Source: Gamarada debralockiae (taxonomy: Eukaryota; Ascomycota; Leotiomycetes; Helotiales; Hyphodiscaceae). Taken from it: DNA of 64,000 bases. Location: assembly GCA_002803225.1 (NCBI GenBank), contig NXFV01001387.1, forward strand, positions 1 through 64,000. The letters are read 5' to 3'. Shown here piece after piece: positions 46,007 through 58,511 of the stretch. The notes under the pieces were generated by a model. It saw only the letters and a list, made by a program, of their open reading frames with translations, was not told the origin of the DNA and searched no databases. The translations under genes and the position numbers were made by a program. Position 1 is the stretch's first letter. Each line of letters opens with the position of its first letter.

Positions 46007-47049
46007 AGTGTAAGTGGATGAGGATGAGGGCAGGAAAGACAAAACAAACTTTATTTCTTTATACCATATAGAATTTTGCAATAATGGCTGGTTTATTGCA
46101 TGTTAAATCGTCTGGAGACGTTAGGGTAGTATTGGAAGGGGTTGGATGCAGGAGGGGGCAGAAATCAGATGGGAGCTCTATCTACTCTCCTTGATGGAGC
46201 ATTCTTTGTACACAGTATCAATGTTATCACGAATACTCTCAAAAACATCCCATCCCATTCTCCTCACCTCCTCACCTCCGTCACCGTATCAAAACCCCTC
46301 CATTGTGTTTCACAACGCTTGGACCAACGATGCTGTCATCGTCCTGATTTCAGATCGTAAAATTAAAGATATACTTTTCTATTACCCTGCATTAGTATCG
46401 GCAACGGTATCCAATAAGTTCGCGATCCTCGGTACCTTGGAGCCGCGGTCTTGTCCTATTCTTGGAAAGTATCACCTCCTTCTCTGCGTTTCAGAGCTCT
46501 CAGGGATGCATGTCCCTCATTGGTGGGTTTCGCGGCATCCATGTGATCCTCGCTGATTGGACAACGCCATCACCCCCTTAACCTCCTTCTCTCCACCCCT
46601 CACTGCTGCCTCTTTCATCATCGAATATACCAGAGTTCAGATATCATCGTATTATGAGAGCAATTATATGTTTCCCGATCGCAATTGCTGTGGGTTTTCA
46701 TAGGAAGATTGGGAGAGCGGGGAGATTGGCCTGGGTGAGTGCTGATCGAGCAGCATGAATCGTTGAAACAGTGCAATCATGCGCAATCGCATCCGGCTTC
46801 ACCATTGGTTTGTGGACGTGTATCAAGGATATACCTTCATTTTTACTGCTATGCTCTTTGTTGTGCGATTTCCTTGGTTTTCACTGTTGTTTTTCTTCTC
46901 ATCTGATCTTTTCTTTGCTGTTTTCTGCCTTCATATTTTTTTGCAGAACATAGTGTCTTTTCTGGATGAAAGTTTACGTCAGAGACGTGGAATTTTGCAG
47001 TGAAGATTGGTTCGAGGTTGATTTTGGGGAGATTTGAGAAAGAGCAAAG
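46007..47049. other. Intergenic
   Basis: 3' region of the membrane-protein gene and leader of the coiled-coil gene. A 136-codon frame (46146-46556) shows no domain or coding bias that I can support. Confidence 0.5.
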
Positions 47050-50000
47050 ATGGATAACCCCTCCGTCGCGGACCTGGTGGTCCAGATGCATTCGAATATC
47101 GATTCGATTCACCAATGCGTGCAATCGCTATCCGACACCAAAGCTCACGATGCGGAAATGGAGAAGTTAGAAGCAGAGCGGGAAGCTCAAATCGCATCGC
47201 TCCACCAAGCGCACCAGACTGAAGCCGAAAAACTCGCTGAGCAACGGAAGAAAGAGGAAGAAGAGCTGGTTGAACAAAGACGAAAAGAAGTAGAGGAGCT
47301 TATGGAACGGAGAAGGAGGGAAGATGAGGAGCGGAAAGTGAGATTTGAGCGGGAGGAACAGGAGTGGTTGGAGAAGAAAAGACTAGAGGACGACGCTAAG
47401 GAGAAAGAGCTTGAGAATAAGAGGAGGAGTGTGAGTGAGAGCGTTGAGGCGGAATTGGAGAGGTTGGAGGATGAAATGGAGAGAAAGGTTGAGGAGGGGA
47501 AGAAAATGCTAGCTGCGTTGGATGAGAAGCGCAGGGTAAGTTTCCTAATTTTGATGGCAGATTAGGATACTGATGCAATATTAGGCTATCAATGCACAGA
47601 TCGAGGCGGCGCTCAACACGCCGACTGTTATTCCGAAGATCAATTTCAGAAGTCGTGCGCGGACGAGGGGCTTATCGGTGATGGAAGGAAAGGCAGCCAG
47701 CAACGAAAACGATGCGCCACAATTCACTGAGCCTAAAGATATCGAGACAAACCAGGCATCTGAACCTACAAGTGGCCCTGAAAGTACGGATTTAAGCAAC
47801 GGACACATTAATAAGCCTTCTGAACCCATCGCAGATAAAATCAGGGATGCTCCGGTTGCGGAAACAATGTCAAGCGCAAACGAGACTCATCAAGTGAGTG
47901 GGGCTGCTCCACAAGAAGAAGCGCAAAATGCTGAAGCCAACCTGGCGGACAGTGAAGTCAAGAGTGAGGAAAATTCCAAGCCACCTACCGAGGAAGTTCC
48001 TGTCAGTGCGGAGAGGCTCACTCAAGAGAAGGAAACCGCTTCATCATTTCCAAAGGAAGAACAAATTACCTCAGAGTTGCAGAAAGAGGACTTCTCACCA
48101 GAACTCACACACGCTAACGAGACTTCAGCGATTGGAAATAAGCCAGTTCAGAACAGCGCACCTGCCGTATCTGAGGAGACCGCAAAAATGGACGACGAAT
48201 CAATTCCTAATGCTGTTGATGCGATTACTGAGAGCAAAGAGGAAGCCACGGCCCAAGAAGGGAATGCACAGTCTGATAAAATTGAGACACCTTCTGAGGT
48301 ATCCGAGGGTGAGGGACTACCAGCCTCCATCGGGAAGACTCAGTCTGTGGAGAGTACTCCAAATACGAATGAGCAAACGCCTCCTTCTGAACTCATCAAC
48401 GAGAAGTCTGAGTCGACTATGGAATCGACTTCAGCCCTGGTTGAGATCGCTGCTAGTGTTGATGAACCTGCAATTACCCAGGAACGCAAGGTTCAGGAGC
48501 CGGTTGTGGAAACCGAATCAAGTCAAGCTGAAGCCCCTTCAAGTTTTGATGAGCCTGCAGCCGCAAGGGAATCCAACTTCGAGGAACCTGTTGTAGAAAC
48601 TCCACCCGCCCCCATCGAAAGCCAGACAAAGAGCGTGGAGCCTGTCATCATCGAAGACAGCAAGGTCGAGGATTCAAGCCATGCTCAGATGGAACCGGCA
48701 CTTGAGGTGAAGGATGAGGTTAAGGAAAGCCCTCCAGAGCCTGTTGAATCGCCAGCTTCCTCTGAGGAAAGAAAGGAACAGCCGCCACTTTCTATGGGTG
48801 AAATCGAGCCCGAGGAGAAACACTCGACCTTGGGGGAGGAGCATATTACTTCTGATGACGTTGGGAAGGATGTCGAAACTACCCTCACTCAAGTTGAAAA
48901 CCATTCACGCATCGAGGGGCCCGTCATCGCAGAGGAAAGTAAGATTGAGGATCCTGTCGCAGAGAATTTGCCTGAAGTTGAGTCTGAGAATCAGAAGCCA
49001 ACAGTGACGGAGGTAGAGCACTCGCCCACTTCAGCTACTTCCGGACAGACTGAGCACGAGGTAGTTCATGACGAATCTGGGCAGGCTCCGGAAATCGCCT
49101 TACCTCGGATAAATGAGAAAACAATTGAGTTTCAACATGACGGAAATGCAGAAAACCAAGGCCCTATAATCTGGTCCAATGTGGAATCTATCAATGTTCC
49201 AGTGACCTCCCAATCTGAGATTTCAGATGTGAAAGAGGTCGAGACGGCTCACCAGGAAGAGGAAAGCAAACCTGCAGTCGTGGAGGACCCTGAAGACGTT
49301 AAAGCCCGGGAGGAGATTGCAAGACTCAATTCTGAGCTCATAAAGGCCGCTGTGGATGAGGCCGCACATCAAAGTGCCAAAGACGAGGGATCTCCTGAGG
49401 CCACCTCTAAGAACGAAGGTATGAATCTGGAATCGGATTCACTTTCACGGCATGAGGAAGTCAGCCATGATGACAAGGCAGAACCCGTCACCAAGCACTT
49501 GCCTGAGCTTGAGCATGTCGATGTCAGCCAAGAGAGCAGCGGGCAACTGCCAGTAGATAGCCACAAGCCAGAGGCCAGAAACGAGGAGGGTTCAGACGAC
49601 ATCAGTACTCAGCACGGCCTCAAAACCTCACCAGAGAGTTCAGACTCTGTCATGGACGTCCCGACTCCACCTCAGACCGCCGTTGATGACGCTCAGAATG
49701 AACAGCAGCTGGATGAGTGCAACTCTGCTGAACCAAATTGCAACCAAGAGAAGGCCGGTTTGATGAGCTCTAGAGTGGCCGAAGGCACCACTCTACCAGT
49801 GGCACTGGGAATATCTGAGGAGCCAGATTTGTCACAACACATTGAGTCAAGAAGCACGGAGACCCTGAACGCACCCGCTCATGTGGACATCTTAGACGAG
49901 AAGATTGAACCACGGGACTTGGATGCTGAAAACGAGGCATCGACTGCTCCACCCCATAGCGACAAAGTCCACGATTCGACAACACATGAGACTCAAGCCG

Positions 50001-51829
50001 CCGAACCCCATGTCAAAGTCGGCTCGGACCTCTCAACTATTCACCTGGACGTGGAAGCAGTGGGCTCAGGCCACTCTTCCAGGCCTTCGAAGGCGTTTCC
50101 ACATGAAGAGAACTATGATTTGCATAACGAGGGGGGACCCAGCGGTCACTTCTCCGAACCGGAACTTCCTGCACATCCTCGAACGCGAGCTTTATCAGGG
50201 GCAGATGCAACGATGGATGAAGGTCGTGAGTTCCAACGTGCTGAGTCTCCAGTCACTGTTCTCAACTCAGACGACTTGTTTGAAGACGATGACGAGGATC
50301 AAGTTGAAGAAACAACGGGCCATAGTCCCAAGTTCAACCATGACGACGATAACCATGAAGAGGCAACTGAATTGCGAGGCCGTTCCCAGACACCAGTGCA
50401 AGTTGACGAGGCAGCCAATATCCAGACATCGGAACCATCAGACCCTCAAAACGGATCAGAGAAGGAGCTTGATGTTCCTCAGAACAAGCAACACCGCATC
50501 ACCCAAGAGGTCCACGGAACAAACTCTGGCAAATTCGCTTCACTGGTGGACGCTGTCAGATCTGATCTGCCAATTGTAAGTCATCTTGTCAAAAAGCAAG
50601 AGGCACAGGAGATTGGGATGCCGGGTGGAGAGAATTTCTCGGATGAGATCTTGGACGAATACCAGGACGAAGGCCCCGAGTATGATGAGGAGGGCCGCAC
50701 CGAGGAGCAGGGAAGCTGGCCTTTGAATGAGGAAGTCGAAGCTGACTACTCAAACTACGAGGAAGAGGCTCACCCCTCATCACCAACACTCCACATCCGA
50801 ACCCATACAGCAGATACGGTTCCCTCGTTCGAGACTTACGCCCAATCAGATTACTCCACTCCAAGTACACCAGATACCGTGATCAGTCCTCCTAGACAGA
50901 ATCCGCATGATGAGCCAATAATTCGACAGTCATGGATGCATCAAGAAGAGGAATTGCAGCATCATGACTCTAACGAAGAGTTAAAACAAGCAGCTTCACC
51001 CCTTCAGCAGTCAGAGTTTGGCCACTTTAGCTCTCAAGTATATCCCTCATACGTTACACCCAAGTCCAGCCTGGGAAATCTTCAAAGCCGCAACGCTGAA
51101 GACTCCCCAGAAAGCTACAACTCCTCCCCGGAATCTCAAAATGGTAATCGAGAAGAACCTAGACTAGCGGGCAGCACCTCCCCAAGTCCAATGCCTGCTC
51201 AACGCTATCCACCACTCGACACTTCACTCACTTCTCCCTCTCGCTCCTTGTTCCCCACAGACTCAGCACCTTCGCCTCCGCCCTCACGAATCCCGCGCCC
51301 TCCGACATTCCCTTCTCCGTCAAGCCTAGCCAAGACTCCCGTCAGCTCACCATCGATCCCAAGCAGCAGCTTCTTCCAGAAGACACGCTCCTTATTCGAG
51401 TCTTCGTCAAGACAGGATGCACAATCCACACCACCTCTCACCCGTCCACGATCGATCATCTTCAACACACCCTCCCCACCACCAAAGCCCTCAAGCCTGA
51501 AGTCCAGACCCTCTTCAATGAACTACGGGAAAGTACCACCAACCCCCACAGACGAATTCCTGGTCCCCAGATCTCTAGATGGGAACGGAAAACCCCCATC
51601 TCCAGCCTTCACACTACCCCTCGGGAAGATGGAGGGAGGAGACACGAGAAGGAGCATGGAGAAGGAAGAAGATTATGAGCCGAGAGAGCGACGATCGAGT
51701 TCTTTTTTGGGTGGAATTTCCAAGCTCGGGGGCCTGGTTGGGCTTGAAGGTAGTATGCACAATCCTAACCACGGAGGAGCGGAGGGGAAGCCGTTGCTTG
51801 GAGATATGAATGCTGGGAATGGGTATTGA
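47050..51829 (+). CDS. Large coiled-coil, intrinsically disordered protein
   Basis: Exons 47050-47535 and 47585-51829, with a 49-nt intron (gtaagt...attag, phase 0); 1576 aa. Residues about 30-165 are a dense Glu/Lys/Arg coiled coil (EAEREAQIASLHQAHQTEAE onward). From about 190 to 1230 the chain is acidic and repetitive, with diverged units of the EPVVETxxxQxE and PxIxEESKxED type, no cysteine clusters and no membrane segment. The C-terminal 250 residues are Ser/Pro-rich with possible phosphorylation sites (TRPRSIIFNTPSPPPKPSSL). An ARTRG patch follows the coiled coil. No family was recognised; a scaffold or cytoskeleton-associated role is only a guess. A coding-like same-frame stretch follows the TGA stop. 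Confidence 0.82.
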
Positions 51830-52434
51830 CCACGCTCGGAAAGCCGGCGGGGATTTAGAGAGTGTGGAGATGGGGTTGTTAAGAAGGTGCATGTTGAGAG
51901 AGTGGATGTTGGGAAGGTGGAGCTGGAAGAGATTGAGGTTGATGACAAGGAGAGGGAGAGGGAGGCTAAGGAGGAGTTTAGGTTAGCTTGGATGTGGGTT
52001 GAGGGGTGGAGAGGAAGGTTGAGAGCGGCGGGGGATATTGTGGAGAGGGAACGGTATGAGTGGAGTGAGGGGAAAGTTAAGCGGTTGTATGTTTGTTTGT
52101 AAAAGCTTGGCGTCTGGTTGGGAATGCACTTTTGGATTGAAGCATTATATTTTCATTGAGAGCACGTGCAGATCCATTATTGCTTGTTGTCAATCTTCAT
52201 CCACTATCCAGTGTTCGCAAGCCATCAGCCCACTCGAAGGAAGTTGACGGTGCAAGTGACGCCTTTGCAACGCCCAGCTATTCATACATCATAAAATTAT
52301 ACTCTTGAACACATTCCCTTGTTCCTTCTGATCTGCCCATTACCCTTGTGCACTCCATACATCATATCCCTCCACAACCAAAGTCGTACAATTTTTCTCT
52401 TGAACGCTCGACCTGTGACCGTCCCCAATTCCAT
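51830..52434. other. 3' region with same-frame open stretch
   Basis: From 51830 to 52102 the frame of the preceding gene stays open after its TGA and encodes a highly charged stretch (VELEEIEVDDKERER, EGWRGRLRAAGDIVERERYE) ending at TAA. No splice was found that would bypass the stop while keeping frame. The remainder shows nothing. Confidence 0.4.
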
Positions 52435-54081
52435 TCAAAGCATGCTCAAAATCCACCGAGTCTTATGCGGCTTCGATTCAACGTGTTGAAGGAGAGAGAT
52501 TTGATCCGGAAATGGCAGGGAACATTCGTAGCACTCTAAGACTTTCGGTCCGTGGAAAGGCGACCACTTGAGGTGGCTCTGGTAATCCGCATCCGTTCCA
52601 AACATCTCCACACACTCATCGCACTTATGAATCGTGGTCTGGGTTGAAGCCTCCTTCGCACAGTATTCGGGTATCTTGAGCTCTGGCTTTGTTGGTGAAA
52701 TGCTGGAGCATGTTGAGGAGGTTGGGACGGCGCACTTCGAGGCTCCAGACATGACGCTGCTATCTAAATGGAGTGTGTCCTTGGTCCCATTCAAGTCGGC
52801 GAAGGCAAAACTGTTGTTGCTCTTCTTGGACTCTTGCTTCACAGTCGGAGTGCTGGTCATTGTCAAAGTAGGAATGGCGTCGCCTGAAATTGTGGAATTG
52901 GCCTTATCGTTGAATGGATCTTTCAGTCCCAGCAGAACGGCTTGGGTGTTTTCGGCTTCTATCTCACATTTGAGGCATTGACTACGGGTGGCAGAGGCAA
53001 GTAAGTCCCGGAAGAATCGCTCACCACATTTCGTACATGGGTGGATGTGCTCCGTTTCCCAGTGCTTCTTCAATCCAGCCGCGCTGTCGAAGACAACTCC
53101 AAAGCACTCATCGCACTTGACAGTATGCCATTTGCCCTTATGTGTCTTAAGCGAGTCCATGGTATCAAACTTTCCACCACATTTATCACACTCGAAGACG
53201 AGCTTTTGAACCAGTTCTTCCGGGAGATTTGGTGGCACGGCTTTCCTTCTCTCCTCCTCAAGTGTCAAGGCAGTATGAACGATCCACTTATGGTCATCGA
53301 GAGCCATTTGAGTAAGAAACCACTTGCTGGACATACCGGGACATAGGTGGCACTCGATACTTCCGGGTGGAGGTTTGACGAGGGTGATGGTAGGAGCAGG
53401 TGGGGCGCCATTCAATCCTTCATCTGGTTTGAAAGAAGGAGACTTTATGGAACCATTTGGGCCACTCTTGCTGGGGGCTGGGGGCTGAACGATTGGTCCG
53501 TTTTTCGTATCCATGCCTATGATATGGACGGACATCTGGTGGAGAAGAAGATCGTTCTGAGTGTTGAAAGATCCTCCTCCATCACAGAATTGGCATTTCA
53601 GAGGGTCTGGCTTTGGGACAGACGGCACCGGCGGGACGGGTTTCTTGGTGGCGTTGTATCTGCGGATAGCTGCTGCGTGCTGTGGGGCGGCGAGGTGCTT
53701 GTCGAACAGGTTCTTGTGCTTGAAAAATTGGCCACACTGTGTGCAGGTGAGGTTATGGCTCACAGAAGCATGGGCATTCATTACTTCTGAAGTGGTGAAT
53801 GTTTTGCTGCAGTAGTTGCATGAGTGAACATGCTTTGCTGCATTGTGCTGATTGAGGGCTTCATAGCCGTAGAAAGTCCTGCCATTATTACAGTGATCGC
53901 AATCATACTCTGCGTGGCGTGCGTTGAAATGCTCCCGGAGATTTTCCTCGGATGGGAAACATGAGCTGCACTCGTCGCACTCCCAAGCCTGGCGATGGCC
54001 GACGTCTCGACAATGTTGATACGCAGCGAAAGAGTTCACGAAACACTCTTCGCAATCGTAGCATATGTCGGAGTCGGTCAT
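52435..54081 (-). CDS. Multi-C2H2 zinc-finger protein
   Basis: Single exon, 548 aa. About eleven C2H2-type fingers or near-fingers. A tight N-terminal array (residues about 7-145) starts CYDCEECFVNSFAAYQH, then CDECSSCFPSEENLREH, CDHCNNGRTFYGYEALNQH, CNYCSKTFTTSEVMNAH and CTQCGQFFKHKNLFDKH. More lie in the middle (CQFCDGGGSF, CHLCPG, CDKCGGKFDTMDSLKTH, CDECFGVVF, CTKCGERFF) and two near the C-terminus (CDECVEMFG, CYECSLPFPDQISLLQH). Linkers are long and lack the TGEKP type, so nucleic-acid or protein binding are both possible. A Ser/Thr-rich segment separates the last fingers. No specific orthologue was recognised. The start at 54081 is the first ATG. Confidence 0.88.
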   Translation of the reverse strand: MTDSDICYDCEECFVNSFAAYQHCRDVGHRQAWECDECSSCFPSEENLREHFNARHAEYDCDHCNNGRTFYGYEALNQHNAAKHVHSCNYCSKTFTTSEVMNAHASVSHNLTCTQCGQFFKHKNLFDKHLAAPQHAAAIRRYNATKKPVPPVPSVPKPDPLKCQFCDGGGSFNTQNDLLLHQMSVHIIGMDTKNGPIVQPPAPSKSGPNGSIKSPSFKPDEGLNGAPPAPTITLVKPPPGSIECHLCPGMSSKWFLTQMALDDHKWIVHTALTLEEERRKAVPPNLPEELVQKLVFECDKCGGKFDTMDSLKTHKGKWHTVKCDECFGVVFDSAAGLKKHWETEHIHPCTKCGERFFRDLLASATRSQCLKCEIEAENTQAVLLGLKDPFNDKANSTISGDAIPTLTMTSTPTVKQESKKSNNSFAFADLNGTKDTLHLDSSVMSGASKCAVPTSSTCSSISPTKPELKIPEYCAKEASTQTTIHKCDECVEMFGTDADYQSHLKWSPFHGPKVLECYECSLPFPDQISLLQHVESKPHKTRWILSML

Positions 54082-54837
54082 TTTGAATGATGTCCACCTT
54101 CAGTTGGAGGTGAAAGAATCCAGACTGAAGTGCGAAAGGTTAGCAGAAGTTGAAATCATAGCACGCCCAGATACTACTTACTCGACGCGTCTCTAAAGTC
54201 CTGAATATTCCAACGACAGAGAAGACCTTAGAAAGAGAACAGCTTGTATTCACCTCGGAGGCGAACACGGTGGATTTATGATCCCGCCTGCTCGTCCAAG
54301 TTAGAAACTTGAAAAGCGACGAAGGAAGTGAGATGACACACCGAAGTCGAAGTCTGCGAAGTTGACTTGACGGAAGACGCGTCGAAACAGAGTGTTTGAT
54401 GATCGATGTCTCTGTATGAGACTGTGATATTGTATTCGGCGTAGAAGAGATTGAGGTGATTTGTGACGCGGGTGGGAGAGGTTGAAAGAAGTTTGGTGTT
54501 GAAATGTCGAGGAAGAAGTTAAGCACCCTAGCGCGATTTGGACTGCAAGGAACTTTGCAACGTTTTTCAACTTCGCCTTCTAGCTCATAAATCACGGAAC
54601 TGTTAATTTCATAGACGGTGGGAAAGGATTGTTTTTATGACGTTTCCTGAAATGTCTGTCCCCTTTGAACGCTGAGGGTTATGTATGTTGGAGAAAGGCT
54701 GACATCTTCTTGAAAATTCATCATCACATCGAAATTGATTCGATGTTTGAAATTGGAACTCCAAAAAAACGCGACAGAAGGGTATTTGACTCCAATAAAT
54801 ACGTTTAAAGCTTACAGATAATCACCTGTCAGATAGA
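54082..54837. other. Intergenic / C2H2 gene upstream region
   Basis: An open minus-strand frame (54140-54595) shows no domain and is more likely 5' leader than a gene. Confidence 0.45.
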
Positions 54838-56486
54838 TTAGATACCCAAATTCTTCTCATTCGCCAGCTGAGCTTCCATCGCGGCGACGCCTGCTTTGGT
54901 TTGTCCATCTGAGTACTCCCTAAACTTTCGAATCGAGATTTTATTCTCATACAGCCAAGCTGCCTCCTCGATCGCGAATCCTCTCGGGTCTGGCACCAGA
55001 AAGAACGAGACAGTCAAGAACAGTAACGATCCTCCACCATACACGAAGCCAGCACGGATGCCAAAATTTCCTGCATCGACATTGTAGATGTAGGCGACTG
55101 TGAAAGTAATAGCCAGGCTGAGGAAATGTTCCCAATAACTGCAATACCCTGCGTCTTGGCTCGAAGCCTGTATGAGGAGATCTCGCCGGTGATAGCCCAG
55201 GCTGTTGAGACGAGGCTGACTGCTTGCCAGCGATGTGGAGATTCCTATACCATATTAGATGAGGTTCATTGAGAGCCTTTGGAAAACTCACATGATGATT
55301 GCAACAGCACAAAGAGCACCCTTTGCTTTCGAGTAGTAAAGCCCACCGATGACGAATATAACGACCATGTTCCCAAAGGCACCAACGAGGAACAACGAAC
55401 GACGCCCGAATTTCTCCATGTAGAACCAAGAACCAATAATTGCGAAAATGGCAATTCCAAATCCGCCAATAGCTACGTCATAGGAATGGATCGCTGGTAA
55501 ACCATCAATGATCAAGAAATAGATCGATTGCGCCAGCAAGCAAGCCGAATCCAACGAACATCCAAACCACTGTCAAAGTTCGCTTGAGGTTGCTGCCCCT
55601 GAATAGATCCACAAAGTTCCGGTACCTTGCCGCTTCGCTGTTTCAGCTTCCATCCGAACCACGAAGCTGAGATGAGCGATTCGTGCTGGGATATTATTCT
55701 TCGAGCCGTACAGACGCTCAAGGGATCGTCTAGCAGCATCGGTCCACCCTTTCAGAAGCAGCCAGGTTGGTGACTTGGGCATGAAGACGAAGAGGAGGCC
55801 GGTAGAGATCGGCCATGCCCACTGAATGGCAAAGACGCTCCGGAAGGCAGAGGGGGTGATGTACGGAACGAACATCCGGACGACCACCGGACCAATTGCC
55901 TGGCATGAAAACCATAAACAAGACGATAGCGGACTGGATTGGCCTCGAAGTCGCATCGGAGAGATTTCGGAGGCCCACGATGTCGCAGTTGCGAAGAGAC
56001 ATCCAATGGCGAGACCATTGATCATCTTCCAAAAGGAGAATCCCTCGCGACATCGGGGCGTATTGCACACCCACACCAACCACTGACAGGCAGCATGCTC
56101 CAACGCAAGGCCACTTTCTTCCGACTCGGTCAGAGACAAAGCCAATCAAGAATCCTCCCATTACTTGAAACAGGCAGGACATTGCGGTCCAAAGAGACGG
56201 CCATATTGATGGGAGGTAGAGCTCTCCTTCTGGGGTAACAGCACCGAAGTACGTCAGAAAATATGGCATAGATATGGTAGCTCTATTTGCAATAGTGTCA
56301 TACCCGAATACGGTCCCAGCTCCGAACGCAGCGATGCAGTGAAGTAGCATGCGTTTGTGTCCTGGTGGCCCGCCAAAGAGTGTACTTTCGTTCTGTTTCG
56401 AATATCTCCTCACCCAGTTGTTCCCCCCTTGTCAATGTGGTCGAATTGTCGAGATGCTCAAATGAAGGCTTCTTCATGTCGGCCAT
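54838..56486 (-). pseudogene. MFS sugar transporter with frameshifts
   Basis: A sugar-porter MFS protein of the hexose/maltose-permease type, in several frames on the minus strand. ATG at 56486 begins MADMKKPSFEHLDNST. A six-G run near 56,430 then shifts into MLLHCIAAFGAGTVFGYDTI (helix 1) and LIGFVSDRVGRKW (loop 2-3 signature). Another shift near 56,055 leads to EGFSFWKMINGLAIGCLFAT, EISPMRLRG and FVFMPKSPTWLLLKG (the family usually has PESPRWL). Later pieces give FYMEKFGRRSLFLVGAFGN, and the C-terminus is FFLVPDPRGFAIEEAAWLYE. All landmarks are in order but broken by at least three frame changes. Near a broken GH78 gene, so probably an ex-partner in glycoside or rhamnose uptake. Confidence 0.82.
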
Positions 56487-56762
56487 CTCGAATCACCAGT
56501 GCTGCTTGAGCGATCAAGAAAATTTGGCTCTGTCGGATTCTGGAGGTCCGAATCCCGTCGGAGCCGGGCCAATGCCCAGGATTTCTTATTTAAAGCGACA
56601 ATAAACCCGTCAAAGTCGCTTGGACGTACGACCTAAGCACTTCCTCTCGATCAGACTTCAGGCTGACGTTAATGATCTGAATAACAAGATGGTACAGCAC
56701 AATCGCTCATACATGGTATTATACTACTAGGAGACATAGAATTGCGAAGCGCACGCATAACC

Positions 56763-57606
56763 ATGAAACTTATCGTAGCTGGCGGCACCGGACTGGTGGC
56801 CACAGAGGTCATCAGGCAAAGCCTGCAGATGCGCGAGATCACCTCGGTCATCGCACTGGCCCGAAAGCCGGTTCAGGTTGCCGGCATCGAGTCGTCCAAA
56901 CTAAAGAGTGTCATCATCAGCGACTATGGTGAATATCCTGATCATGTGAAGGCTGAGTTCGCCGGGGCGGATGCGTGCATATGGTACAAAACTATTAGCA
57001 TATCACAAGAACATGCTGACCGGGGCGCTCGAAGCAGGACCGTCGCTGTAACACCGATGAGGTCAAGAGGTGTCGATTTCGCGGAAGTCAAGCGTATATG
57101 CCAAGACTGCACTCTAACTGGGCTCAAGGCGATGTACGAAGCGGGACCCTCGAGTCCTTTCCGCTTTCTCTACCTCAGCGCCGAGGGAACTCCCCGGGAC
57201 TTGACGCAGAGGCCGCTATTCATGGGAGAGTATCAGCTCATGCGCGTAAGTACATCGATCCTGCTCTCGTTATCGTAGCTGGCCATGGATGCTAATAACG
57301 AGTTCTCCTGTTCTATAGGGCGAGACGGAAAAGATGGTACTCGCGTTTGGCGCAGAGCACGAGGGGATCGAGGTCTGTGTCGCTCAGCCCGGGATGGTCA
57401 CATCTTCGGCGACGTTCTGGAGGGCTGCACAGGCCCTCTTGTTTGGCTTCACGAACATGTTCACACGGGCGATTCCAAATGTAAGCCGGACAGAGCTTGC
57501 GGCGGCAATTCTGGGTCAGGTTGTGCGTGGCTTTGAGAAGGAACCACTGGCGAATGCTGATCTAGTCCTACTTGGACGTGCAGCTAGAAGTACTATAGAT
57601 CTTTAA
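56763..57606 (+). CDS. NAD(P)-binding Rossmann-fold (atypical SDR) protein
   Basis: Exons 56763-57245 and 57319-57606, with a 73-nt intron (gtaagt...tatag, phase 0); 256 aa. The start at 56763 gives MKLIVAGGTGLVATEVI, a nucleotide-binding GxxGxxG-type motif (GGTGLVA) of NmrA-like/atypical SDRs. FAEVKRICQDCTLTGLKAM and FRFLYLSAEGTPRD follow, and the second exon has VAQPGMVTSS. The canonical YxxxK is not evident in its usual place, so catalysis is uncertain. It lies between a broken sugar transporter and a broken rhamnosidase and is the only intact frame there. It may be an unrelated stress or regulatory SDR. Confidence 0.8.
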
Positions 57607-58511
57607 ACAGAGGGACCCTTAGGCTTAGGGATAGGTGAGCCTGACGGGCGGCCGTAGCCTGTATTCCCGCGTGTATATATGTATCGCGACTCTTAGGACT
57701 ATAGTTTTATTTTCTCTTTTAAAACGCCTCTCAATCTTAAATCCGAATATAAAATATAAAATACAGAATTAAATCAAATTTAGATCTCTGCTCTGCGACT
57801 TGCTGACAGACAAAATCGTTGATGTTTCTTGAATGATTGAACAGAGATGACTAGAGGTCTTGAAATGCCAGCGTGTTCAACCTCTAGCCATTGGGACGCC
57901 GGAGATTTATATTGAATGCTGCTCGAATCAAGGCGCTGTGAGAGGTGAGACGCAATTGTGATGCCCATGGACAGAAAAATATGGAGAGCCCGCCATCCCC
58001 ACAATTTGACCAATTCCGAGAACGAATCAGGTCCAACTGACACATGTCCAACAAGCCACCAAGTTTGTGGTGGGGATTTGGACAAGGAGGCGTTGAAGGC
58101 CCAAGTGGACATGTGGATATTTCATGCTGGCCAACGTCGTCTCGGCATCTGGCAGGATTTTCGACCTCGAGCTCGCTCTCTCTTACGCCGAGGGGAGTAG
58201 GCGATTGATATATTGGCGTTGAGCATGGATATCGCTCTGCTCTGAGATAGGTGTTGCCTCGAGGAAGATCAAAATGCTAATGCTAGAATTTGCACCCGGG
58301 GCAGGGATCACATGACCGGGTGTAGAGTTCGCGAAATCGCGAAGTGGACATCTTTCAATCTGCTGCACGTCTTGCGGTTCCCACTCTATTTGCAGAATCC
58401 AGAACGTCCTTAGTAGATAATCGTGTGTCAGTAGTTGCTACCAGGATGTCTGGTCTTCTGTCGCTGTAATGGCTCGAATTCAATCAACAATCGTTCTGTG
58501 TCGCGGCGCTG
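57607..58511. other. Intergenic, no gene seen
   Basis: An AT-rich patch at 57,660-57,780 follows the SDR gene. A 110-codon minus-strand frame (57780-58112) has no recognisable domain. Confidence 0.5.

Noticed and set aside
46146..46556. 136-codon plus-strand ORF
   Set aside because: Low-complexity, no domain, lies directly downstream of a gene stop; most likely untranslated region.
57780..58112. 110-codon minus-strand ORF
   Set aside because: No domain or conserved motif recognised.
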